A stretch of DNA of 64,000 nt from Janthinobacterium fluminis (lineage in GTDB: Bacteria > Pseudomonadota > Gammaproteobacteria > Burkholderiales > Burkholderiaceae_D): contig NZ_JAQQXR010000006.1 in the NCBI RefSeq assembly GCF_028595325.1, positions 349,341-413,340 of the forward strand, given 5' to 3'. The position numbers were made by a program, and so were the translations under genes. This document shows positions 39,425-46,830 of this stretch, piece by piece (positions within the stretch are counted from its first letter, which is position 1; the number at the start of each line of letters is the position of its first letter). Below the pieces are notes generated by a model, which saw only the letters and a list, made by a program, of their open reading frames with translations, did no database searches and was not told the origin of the DNA.

Positions 39425-39731
39425 TACTCTTCAATACCAACATACCTTCAATACCAACATACTGATCGACGCACTCAAGGCAGCCAGCATACGTTCGGAA
39501 AGTCGGCGCCTGGGCTCGAAGAAAATCGCCTTACCAGATGCGATCATCATCGCGACAGCGTGGATCAAGAAGCTGAACATCGTCACCCGCAACAAGAAGG
39601 ACTTCCGAGGTTCCAACGTCCGCATCCCCTACGAGCTGAAAACAACCGGCTCGACAATCAATGTCGTCAATGTTATTTCGCCAGAGGAATGGGAGCAACG
39701 GCCGCGACCAACAACGACGCGCATCAAGTAG
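39415..39731 (+). pseudogene. vapC-like PIN-domain toxin, broken
   Basis: The frame starts at an ATG overlapping the antitoxin stop, and shows the VapC opening MALVLFNTNI before failing. A perfect 17-nt tandem duplication (CTTCAATACCAACATAC at 39429-39445 and 39446-39462) shifts the frame and gives a stop soon after. With one unit removed the frame reads on through LIDALKAAS directly into the VapC C-terminal part (LPDAIIIATA, VTRNKKDF, PYEL) ending TAG 39731. Two other lesions are seen: about 50-60 central residues are missing, and the first active-site Asp (usually DTN) is Asn (NTN). The toxin is therefore almost certainly inactive. Confidence 0.85.
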
Positions 39732-39879
39732 CCGGCGGCGCGATACGGACCTCTAAGACGTTTTCGTTCAATTTTCATCCATACAAGTTATTGCGATTGT
39801 CTTGACGCACCCCAATCCCTTCTTGTAACTACCAAGCAACAATGCCTTTGCTACTCCCACAACCATTTTCGGAGGCATC

Positions 39880-40371
39880 ATGGCAATCGACGTCTATCTG
39901 CAAATCGACGGCATCAAGGGCGAATCGGCCGACTCGGCCCATCAGGGCTGGATTGAGCTATCCTCCGCCCACTGGGGCGTGACGCAGCCCAAAAGCGCGA
40001 CAGCATCGACAGGCGGAGGCCATACGGCCGAAAGGTGCGAGCATCGAAACCTGTCGGTCTCCAAACTCGCGGATCTGGCCTCGCCAATCCTGATGCAAAC
40101 CTGTTCGATGGGCCGCACGATTCCAAAAGCAAAGCTCGAATTCATGCGGGCCGACGGCAATGGTCAACCCATCAAATACTACGAAGTCGAGCTGGAAAAC
40201 GTGCTGATAGGAAGCATGGATCAGGTCGTGCACGAAGGCAGCGTCTTGCATGACAACATCGGTCTGAAATTCTCTCGCGTCAAGTGGAAATATACCCAGC
40301 AGAAAATTGGTGGCGGCACGGGCGGTAACACCGCCGGAGGCTGGGACTTGTCGGCCAACAAGATCGCGTAA
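39880..40371 (+). CDS. hcp: Hcp-family type VI secretion tube protein (orphan)
   Basis: A 163-residue Hcp1-type protein; such proteins form hexameric rings that make the T6SS inner tube and carry small effectors. The start MAIDVYLQIDGIKGES and the beta-barrel phrase KYYEVELENVLI are typical, and the length is normal. GGAGG lies six bases upstream. No T6SS sheath or baseplate genes are in the window, so this is an auxiliary hcp. It is 9 bases upstream of the endopeptidase gene, pointing to linked cargo. Confidence 0.92.
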   Translation: MAIDVYLQIDGIKGESADSAHQGWIELSSAHWGVTQPKSATASTGGGHTAERCEHRNLSVSKLADLASPILMQTCSMGRTIPKAKLEFMRADGNGQPIKYYEVELENVLIGSMDQVVHEGSVLHDNIGLKFSRVKWKYTQQKIGGGTGGNTAGGWDLSANKIA

Positions 40372-40380
40372 GGAGAGGCC

Positions 40381-40857
40381 ATGCTCGAAGTTCAACCCAA
40401 GGATTCACGCAACTACTTCATGCTTCCGCAGGCTCCTGCCGACGCGGGCTACTATGTCTACGGTCAACTGAACGGCAAGCCAAGCCACGGCGCATACCAG
40501 TACGCGCACGCTTCAATGCTAACCGCGATCCTGCGGGTAGAGCGGGAATGGCAAGCCATCGACAATCGCAAATTTGGTGTCGGCGATATCAGCCTGGCCG
40601 GCGGACCCGCATACAAGGACCACAGGACGCATATGAGTGGCTTGGAGGTTGACGTGCGCCCGATGCGCAAGGACGGACTTCAGCTCCCGGTTACCTGGAT
40701 GGACGCAGAGTATGACAAGGACGCGACGGCAAGGTTGATCGAACTGTTTCGAGTCTTCGCTCCTGTTGTCGTGATCTACTTCAATGGACCGGACATTCCA
40801 TTCGTGATGAAGAAGATCAAACACGACAACCATTTTCACGTCCAGGTTCGAGGTTAA
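40381..40857 (+). CDS. MepA-like murein endopeptidase, probable T6SS effector
   Basis: A 158-residue protein resembling the LAS/M74 zinc endopeptidases that cut peptide cross-links in murein. Putative zinc ligands are H84 and D91 (HMSGLEVD, the HxxGxxxD pattern) and H153 (HDNHFHV). There is no signal peptide, and at about 18 kDa it is small enough for the Hcp lumen. Cytoplasmic production of a wall hydrolase, together with hcp upstream and an exported partner downstream, fits an Hcp-delivered antibacterial effector. This role is inferred from architecture; no close family match was tested. Confidence 0.78.
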   Translation: MLEVQPKDSRNYFMLPQAPADAGYYVYGQLNGKPSHGAYQYAHASMLTAILRVEREWQAIDNRKFGVGDISLAGGPAYKDHRTHMSGLEVDVRPMRKDGLQLPVTWMDAEYDKDATARLIELFRVFAPVVVIYFNGPDIPFVMKKIKHDNHFHVQVRG

Positions 40858-40858
40858 T

Positions 40859-41233
40859 ATGCGGAAGATCACCGCGCTAGCATTCGGCGCGACCACGCTG
40901 TTCTCGATTGCGTATGCTGCCGAATGGTCAGGGGCATGGAAACCACTTCACGCGACCTATACGATCTATGCCGGCGAGCTGTCGGAACGTGAAGCACCAA
41001 CAGCGGCCATGCGCACGATGACCATCGCGGTTGAAGGCCTAGCGGCGAAGGAAATATTCGATTCTATTGGCCCGGACAGTCACCCTAGTTGTAGCCAAGA
41101 AAAAGGCGACCGGGATCGCGACAAGGAAGGTGTCCAGTGCACCTTTAACGCGAAGGCGGGTGAAAAGGGCTATCGGTGCTGGATCGGGATCAACCTTCTG
41201 ACCGGCGCGAGCATTCCTACCGTGAGTTGTTAA
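40859..41233 (+). CDS. Exported small protein, probable immunity to the endopeptidase
   Basis: A 124-residue protein with a clear signal peptide (MRKITALAFGATTLFSIAYA, then AEW) and four cysteines in the mature part, consistent with periplasmic disulphides. It begins one base after the endopeptidase stop. Periplasmic location is where a murein-cutting effector would need neutralising. No known immunity family is recognised, so the function is positional inference. Confidence 0.65.
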   Translation: MRKITALAFGATTLFSIAYAAEWSGAWKPLHATYTIYAGELSEREAPTAAMRTMTIAVEGLAAKEIFDSIGPDSHPSCSQEKGDRDRDKEGVQCTFNAKAGEKGYRCWIGINLLTGASIPTVSC

Positions 41234-41342
41234 CTGTCCCGCAGTGTCGATGCCTCGCAGTAAGGGCAATACTTACAGTGGAAGGCCAGATGCCCCCCCT
41301 ATTTTTACCGGGCTGTCAATGCGCGCACTGACACGTCATGAA

Positions 41343-41381
41343 ACGAAAAAAGCCGCACTCTCCTATGAGATCTGCGGCTTT
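41343..41381 (-). terminator. Terminator of initiator tRNA copy 2
   Basis: On the minus strand a 9-bp stem (41349-41357 with 41373-41381), extended by weaker inner pairs, runs into TTTTTT. Confidence 0.8.
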
Positions 41382-41414
41382 ATGCACTTGCTGATACTGC
41401 ATGAAACGAATTCT

Positions 41415-41491
41415 TGGTTGCGGGGACAGGATTTGAACCTGTGACCTTCGGGTTATGAGCCCGACGAGCTGCCAGACTGCTCCACCCCGCA
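41415..41491 (-). tRNA. Initiator tRNA-fMet (CAT), copy 2
   Basis: Identical over 77 nt, including CCA and the T1-A72 pair, to the copy at 39022-39098. Similarity continues into the -10 region but the -35, terminator and outer flanks differ. Confidence 0.95.
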
Positions 41492-41496
41492 GACGA

Positions 41497-41525
41497 ATTA
41501 TATGACAGTTCGCAAACTTAGGCAA
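41497..41525 (-). promoter_or_regulatory. Promoter of initiator tRNA copy 2
   Basis: On the minus strand TTGCCT (41520-41525), 17-base spacer, TATAAT (41497-41502), ending 5 bases before the tRNA, the same geometry as copy 1. Confidence 0.72.
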
Positions 41526-41675
41526 TGTCTATCCAAAAATCGCCAACAATAGCAGCCACCGCCCCTCAGCCGACCTGCCGCCACGCATGATCTGCCGCAG
41601 GGCGGCATGCCGAACACGCCGCACACCCCGCAATCGGTGTAAAGTAAGCATTAAATTGACTTTTGCCCCAGCCCC

Positions 41676-42245
41676 ATGAAATTTTGCTCCGAATGCGCCC
41701 ACCCCGTCGAGTTGTCGATCCCGGCGGGGGACAACCGTCCGCGCTATGTTTGCGTCAATTGCGCAACCATCCACTACCAAAATCCGAAGATGGTCATCGG
41801 ATCGATTCCGGTTTGGGAGCGGGACGGCCAGTTGCAGATCCTGCTGTGCAAGCGCGCCATCGAACCGCGCTACGGCTATTGGACGCTGCCGGCCGGCTTC
41901 ATGGAAAACAATGAAACCACCTCCGACGCGGCCTTGCGCGAGACGGAGGAGGAAGCGGGCGCCAACATCGAACTGGGCCGCCTGTTCTCGCTGCTCAACG
42001 TCGCCCACGTGCACCAGGTCCACATGTTTTACCTGGCGCGCCTGCGCGACCTCGACTTCGCGCCCGGCGTCGAAAGCCTGGAAGTGCAGCTGTTCGGCGA
42101 GGCCGACATCCCGTGGGACGATCTGGCCTTCCCGACGATCCGCACCACGCTGGAACTATTCTTCGCCGACCGGGCCAGCATGCGCGAGGGCGGCAGCTAC
42201 GGCTTCCACACCCGCGACATCGACCGGCCCATGCGCGACCTCTGA
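41676..42245 (+). CDS. Nudix hydrolase with N-terminal zinc ribbon
   Basis: A 189-residue protein. Two cysteine pairs (CSEC and CVNC) form a zinc ribbon in the first 28 residues. The Nudix box GFMENNETTSDAALRETEEE, completed by AGA, fits Gx5Ex7REx2EExG, apart from normal variation. Such proteins hydrolyse nucleotide diphosphates such as NADH, ADP-ribose or FAD; the substrate is not determined here. It precedes aat by 18 bases and may be co-transcribed. Confidence 0.9.
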   Translation: MKFCSECAHPVELSIPAGDNRPRYVCVNCATIHYQNPKMVIGSIPVWERDGQLQILLCKRAIEPRYGYWTLPAGFMENNETTSDAALRETEEEAGANIELGRLFSLLNVAHVHQVHMFYLARLRDLDFAPGVESLEVQLFGEADIPWDDLAFPTIRTTLELFFADRASMREGGSYGFHTRDIDRPMRDL

Positions 42246-42263
42246 GCAAGCCGACACCCGCCG

Positions 42264-42992
42264 ATGATACCCTGGCTCGATCCCCACACGCCCTTCCCCG
42301 ATGTGTCGCAGGCGCTCACCACGGACGCGCCCGGCCTGCTGGCGGCCGGCGCCGACCTGTCGCCGCAACGCCTGTTGGCGGCCTACCGGCGCGGCATCTT
42401 TCCCTGGTTCTCCGAGGGCCAGCCCATCCTGTGGTGGAGCACCGACCCGCGCATGGTGCTGATGACGGCGGACCTGCGCGTCTCCGACAGCCTGAAAAAA
42501 GCCGTGCGCAAGGTGGCCCGCAGCGCCGCCACGGACGGCCGCTGGCAGGTGCGCTTCGACAGCGATTTCGAGGCCGTCATGCGGGCCTGCGCGGCGCCGC
42601 GCCGGGATGGTCCCGGCACCTGGATCTCCGACGAGATCGTCGCCGGCTACAGCGGCCTGCACCGGCTCGGCTACGCCCACTCGGCGGAACTGTGGCTGGA
42701 CGGCCAGCTCGTCGGCGGCTGCTACGGCGTGTCGATCGGCCGCATGTTCTACGGCGAGTCGATGTTTGCCCGCGTCACCGACGGCTCGAAGATCGCGCTG
42801 GCCTACCTGGTCCATTTCCTGCGGCGCGAGGGCGTGACGATGATCGACTGCCAGCAGGAAACCAAACACCTGGCCTCGCTGGGCGCGGCGCCGATTTCGC
42901 GCGAGCGCTTCCTGCGCCACCTGGACGCCAGCATCGACCAGCCGCAGATCGCCGCGTGGCAACCGGTCGCGCCCTTCGCGGCCGCGGCATAA
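42264..42992 (+). CDS. aat: Leucyl/phenylalanyl-tRNA-protein transferase
   Basis: A 242-residue enzyme that adds Leu or Phe to proteins with N-terminal Lys or Arg, marking them for ClpSAP. The family phrases [14 protein letters not shown] and [18 protein letters not shown] are intact. It is followed by bpt, the second branch of the bacterial N-degron pathway. Confidence 0.96.
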   Translation: MIPWLDPHTPFPDVSQALTTDAPGLLAAGADLSPQRLLAAYRRGIFPWFSEGQPILWWSTDPRMVLMTADLRVSDSLKKAVRKVARSAATDGRWQVRFDSDFEAVMRACAAPRRDGPGTWISDEIVAGYSGLHRLGYAHSAELWLDGQLVGGCYGVSIGRMFYGESMFARVTDGSKIALAYLVHFLRREGVTMIDCQQETKHLASLGAAPISRERFLRHLDASIDQPQIAAWQPVAPFAAAA

Positions 42993-43081
42993 ATTCATTG
43001 CGGCGACGCTGGACGGGCGCAAACAGAATATGATACAAAACAGGTATAGCCCGCCGTTGCCACCGCGCAGATAGGACGTGC

Positions 43082-43813
43082 ATGACGCACCTTAACGACC
43101 TGCCCTTTTCGACGCTGCAGTTTTACACGACAGCGCCCTACCCATGCAGCTACCTGGACGGGCGCCAAGCCCGCTCGCAGGTCGCCACGCCCTCGCATTT
43201 GATCAACGTCGACGTCTACTCCGAGTTGGTCAGGAACGGCTTCCGCCGCAGCGGCATCTTCACCTACCGGCCGTATTGCGACGGCTGCCAGGCTTGCATC
43301 CCGGTGCGCGTCGTCGCCGCCGCGTTCACGCCCAGCCGCGCCCAGCGCCGCGCCTGGGCCAGGCATGCGCCGTTGCAGGCCGGCGTCGCCACGCTGGCCT
43401 TTCTCGACGAGCACTACGAACTGTATCTGCGCTACCAGAGCACGCGCCACGCCGGCGGCGGCATGGACCAGGACAGCCGCGACCAGTACGCGCAATTCCT
43501 GCTGCAAAGCCGCGTCAACACGCGCCTGGTCGAATTCCGCGAGCCCGACGGCACGCTGCGCATGGTCAGCATCATCGACGTGCTGGCCGACGGCCTGTCG
43601 TCCGTCTATACCTTCTTCGACCCGGACGTGGCCGGCGCGTCCTACGGCACCTACAACGTGATGTGGCAGATCGCCCAGGCGGCCGACTTGCAACTGCCCT
43701 ATGTCTACCTCGGCTATTGGATCAAACAAAGCCAGAAAATGGCCTACAAAATCAACTTCAAACCGCTGGAAGCCCGCGTCAAGGGCGCCTGGAGCCCGCT
43801 GGCCGGCACGTAA
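43082..43813 (+). CDS. bpt: Aspartate/glutamate leucyltransferase (Bpt, ATE family)
   Basis: A 243-residue enzyme that attaches Leu to N-terminal Asp or Glu. Family motifs include the cysteine pair of [12 protein letters not shown] near residues 63-74, the CSYL at the N terminus, and [22 protein letters not shown] lies upstream of ATG 43082. The aat-bpt pair feeds both acidic and basic N-terminal residues into ClpS-ClpAP degradation. Confidence 0.94.
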   Translation: MTHLNDLPFSTLQFYTTAPYPCSYLDGRQARSQVATPSHLINVDVYSELVRNGFRRSGIFTYRPYCDGCQACIPVRVVAAAFTPSRAQRRAWARHAPLQAGVATLAFLDEHYELYLRYQSTRHAGGGMDQDSRDQYAQFLLQSRVNTRLVEFREPDGTLRMVSIIDVLADGLSSVYTFFDPDVAGASYGTYNVMWQIAQAADLQLPYVYLGYWIKQSQKMAYKINFKPLEARVKGAWSPLAGT

Positions 43814-43932
43814 GCGGCCGGCGCCGCCCCTCCCGCAAGGCCGGCGCGCGCTGTAAAATACCGGAAATCCACAGCGGGCCGGCACCCCACGCGCACCGCG
43901 CACGCGGCGCCCGCTTCAACCAAGAGTGCCCC

Positions 43933-44973
43933 ATGTCCGAAAAAATACTGTATTCCCTCGCCCGCCCCCTGCTGTTCGCCATGGACGCGGAAGCGGCCCA
44001 CCACCTGACCCTGCCCGCGCTGAAGCGCGCCGCCGCGCTGGGCCTGACCCGCCTGGTGAGCAAGCCCCAGGCCGATCCGCGCACCGTGATGGGCATCACC
44101 TTCCCGAACCCGGTCGGCCTCGCCGCCGGCCTCGACAAGGACGGCGCCTTCATCGACGCGCTGGCCGACCTCGGCTTCGGCTCCATCGAAGTGGGCACCG
44201 TCACGCCGCGCGCGCAAGCGGGCAATCCGAAGCCGCGCATGTTCCGCCTGCCGGCCGCGCACGCCATCATCAACCGCATGGGCTTCAACAACGGCGGCGT
44301 CGACGCCTTCGTCGCCAATGTGCAGGCGTCGAGCTTCTACCAGCGGCGCGCCGGCGTGCTGGGCCTGAACATCGGCAAGAACGCCGACACGCCGATCGAA
44401 CGCGCGGCCGAGGACTACCTGCACTGCCTGGAAAAAGTCTATCCCTACGCCAGTTACGTGACGGTCAACATCTCTTCGCCGAACACCAAGAACCTGCGCC
44501 AGTTGCAGGGAGCCTCGGAACTCGACGCGCTGCTGGCGCAACTCAAGGACGCGCAGGCGCGCCTGGCCGAGCGGCACAAGCGCTACGTGCCGCTGGCCCT
44601 GAAGATCGCCCCCGACATGGACGGCGAACAGGTCAAGAGCATCGCCGACTCGCTGATACGCCACCAGATCGACGGCGTCATCGCCACCAACACCACGCTG
44701 AGCCGCAGCGCCGTCGACGGCATGCGCCACGGCGCCGAGGCGGGCGGCCTGTCCGGCGCGCCCGTCTTCGAGCTGTCCAACACGGTCATCCGCCTGCTCA
44801 AGGCTGAGCTGGGCGACGCCCTGCCGATCATCGGCGTGGGCGGCATCATGCGCGGCGCCGACGCCAAGGTGAAGATGGACGCCGGCGCCCAACTGGTGCA
44901 GTTGTACAGCGGCCTGATCTACGCCGGCCCGGCGCTGGTGCGCGACTGCGCCGCCGCGCTGCGCGCCAAATAA
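43933..44973 (+). CDS. pyrD: Dihydroorotate dehydrogenase (quinone), class 2
   Basis: A 346-residue flavoprotein of pyrimidine synthesis bound to the inner membrane. The N-terminal helical quinone-binding segment ([20 protein letters not shown]) is present, and the active-site base lies in NISSPNT. FMN-binding GVGGI is near the C terminus. ATG 43933 is the first in-frame start after a 119-base gap. Confidence 0.97.
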   Translation: MSEKILYSLARPLLFAMDAEAAHHLTLPALKRAAALGLTRLVSKPQADPRTVMGITFPNPVGLAAGLDKDGAFIDALADLGFGSIEVGTVTPRAQAGNPKPRMFRLPAAHAIINRMGFNNGGVDAFVANVQASSFYQRRAGVLGLNIGKNADTPIERAAEDYLHCLEKVYPYASYVTVNISSPNTKNLRQLQGASELDALLAQLKDAQARLAERHKRYVPLALKIAPDMDGEQVKSIADSLIRHQIDGVIATNTTLSRSAVDGMRHGAEAGGLSGAPVFELSNTVIRLLKAELGDALPIIGVGGIMRGADAKVKMDAGAQLVQLYSGLIYAGPALVRDCAAALRAK

Positions 44974-45020
44974 GGGGGCGGCGACTAGCCCCTCTTTTCA
45001 CTTCCAACAAGAAAACGAAC

Positions 45021-45917
45021 ATGACGACATCACTGCATCACTCCCGCCGCCACTACCTGATCGCCGCCGGCACCGCCCTGCTGTGCCCATCCCCGCTGCT
45101 GTTTGCCGCGCCCGCCGCAACGTCCATCGCCGCGGCCGAAACACAATTGGCCGCGCTGGAACTGGCGGCAGGCGGCCGTCTTGGCGTTTCCGCCTGGCGC
45201 ACGGACGGCGGCGCACGCATCGCGCACCGGGCCGACGAGCGCTTCCCCATGTGCAGCACCTTCAAGGCTGTGCTGGCCGCCGCCGTGCTGGCACGCAGCG
45301 CCAGCGAAAGCGGGCTATTGGAAAAAAGAATCCGCTATAGCGCCAAGGAACTGGTCACGTATTCGCCGCTGACGGAAAAACAGCTGCAGGACGGCATGAG
45401 CGTGGCCGAGTTGTGCGCCGCCGCCCTGCAATACAGCGACAATAGCGCGGCGAATTTCCTGATGAAAATCTTGGGTGGCCCGCAAGCCGTCACGGCGTAT
45501 ATGCGCAGCATCGGCAATACGGTGTTCCAGCTGGAACGCTGGGAAACGGAATTGAACACGGCCATTCCTGGCGAGGTGCGCGATACGGCCAGCCCCGCAT
45601 CGATGGCGCACAGCCTGCAGCAATTATTGCTGGAAAATGCACTGCCCGCACCGCAGCGCCAGCAGCTGGAAACCTGGATGCGCGGCAATACGACCGGCGA
45701 CAAACGCATCCGCGCCGGCGTACCTGCCGGCTGGAGCGTCGCCGACAAGACGGGATCAGGCGCCTACGGCACCGTCAATGATATCGGCGTCGCTTATCCG
45801 CCAAGCGGCGCGCCGCTGGTAATTGCCGTGTACTACACGCGCGAGCAAAAGAATGCGCCGACCAACCAGGACATCATCACGGCCGCCACCCGCATCGTGG
45901 CGGCCGCACTGGCGTAA
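45021..45917 (+). CDS. bla: Class A beta-lactamase
   Basis: A 298-residue exported serine beta-lactamase. The N-terminal signal sequence contains RRHYLIAAGTALL, possibly Tat-type because of the twin arginine. Catalytic elements are S79-T-F-K82, S139-D-N141, E175 (ETELN, Ambler 166) and K243-T-G245. Cys78 (Ambler 69) is present, but no partner Cys appears near the KTG at position 238, so the disulphide of class A carbapenemases is absent. No ampR-type regulator is adjacent. Substrate range cannot be predicted. Confidence 0.93.
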   Translation: MTTSLHHSRRHYLIAAGTALLCPSPLLFAAPAATSIAAAETQLAALELAAGGRLGVSAWRTDGGARIAHRADERFPMCSTFKAVLAAAVLARSASESGLLEKRIRYSAKELVTYSPLTEKQLQDGMSVAELCAAALQYSDNSAANFLMKILGGPQAVTAYMRSIGNTVFQLERWETELNTAIPGEVRDTASPASMAHSLQQLLLENALPAPQRQQLETWMRGNTTGDKRIRAGVPAGWSVADKTGSGAYGTVNDIGVAYPPSGAPLVIAVYYTREQKNAPTNQDIITAATRIVAAALA

Positions 45918-46028
45918 TTATTTGGGCAGCGCGGCCATAAGCCCGCTGCAAGTCGACCTGGCGGGACCGGCGACGGTTCCGCAACCCCGATTCAATAAGA
46001 TTGCCTCGCTCAGACAAAAGGAAATTCG

Positions 46029-46667
46029 ATGGTCCCCTTGAACGAAATGATGCTCTTCGCTGGCGCAGCCTTGCTAATGGTTCTCACGCCAGGGCCGAAC
46101 ATGATTTATCTCATTTCACGGTCAATTTGCCAAGGCAGGAAGGCGGGAGTCATTTCACTCTTCGGTGTCATTGCCGGTTTTCTCGTGCACATGTTGGCAG
46201 CTGCGGCGGGGCTGACAGCCCTCTTTTTGGCAGTGCCGCTGGCATACGAAGTACTGAAATGGGCGGGGGCTGCCTACCTTCTCTACTTGGCATGGCAAGC
46301 CATCAAGCCGGGGGCGCGGTCGCCATTTGAAGCTCGCAACCTTCCCGTAGATTCGCCACAAAGACTGTTTTTGATGGGATTCATGACGAATGTCTTGAAC
46401 CCTAAAATCGCCGTGTTCTACCTTTCAATTTTCCCCCAGTTTGTCTCCCCCGAGCACGGCTCATTGTTCTTGCAGAGTATTCAGCTGGGCATCGCTCAAA
46501 TCACCGTCAGCTTTAGCGTAAATCTTGCAATTGCTCTGTCAGCGGCCAGATTGGCCGCCTGGTTTGAGCGTAATCCCAAGTGGCTAACGATACAGCGATA
46601 TGTGATGGGCTTTGTTTTAGCGGGCCTCGCAATCCGTCTCGCCAGCGAACACCGCAAGGTTGGCTGA
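46029..46667 (+). CDS. LysE/RhtB family amino-acid exporter
   Basis: A 212-residue membrane protein with about six helices and the family opening MMLFAGAALLMVLTPGPNMIYLISR. The substrate is unknown. AAAGGAAATTCG precedes the ATG. Codon use is visibly less GC-biased than in neighbouring genes (many T- or A-ending codons), which suggests recent transfer. Confidence 0.9.
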   Translation: MVPLNEMMLFAGAALLMVLTPGPNMIYLISRSICQGRKAGVISLFGVIAGFLVHMLAAAAGLTALFLAVPLAYEVLKWAGAAYLLYLAWQAIKPGARSPFEARNLPVDSPQRLFLMGFMTNVLNPKIAVFYLSIFPQFVSPEHGSLFLQSIQLGIAQITVSFSVNLAIALSAARLAAWFERNPKWLTIQRYVMGFVLAGLAIRLASEHRKVG

Positions 46668-46830
46668 CAAGGCGTTCGCCCCAGGGGCCACGCCTGCACC
46701 GGGATTTTGGCATATGCATAGTCAAAACAAATCGTATGAGAAACATTGGCGGACGGTTAAGCTCCTCCCCTGCGGCAAGGCCAACCCGTCCTGCCGGCAC
46801 CGATGACATTCACTGAAAAGACGATTCCCG

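Noticed and set aside
41244..41444. 66-codon frame ending in WLRGQDLNL
   Set aside because: It reads into the initiator tRNA; this ending is a familiar false translation of tRNA sequence.
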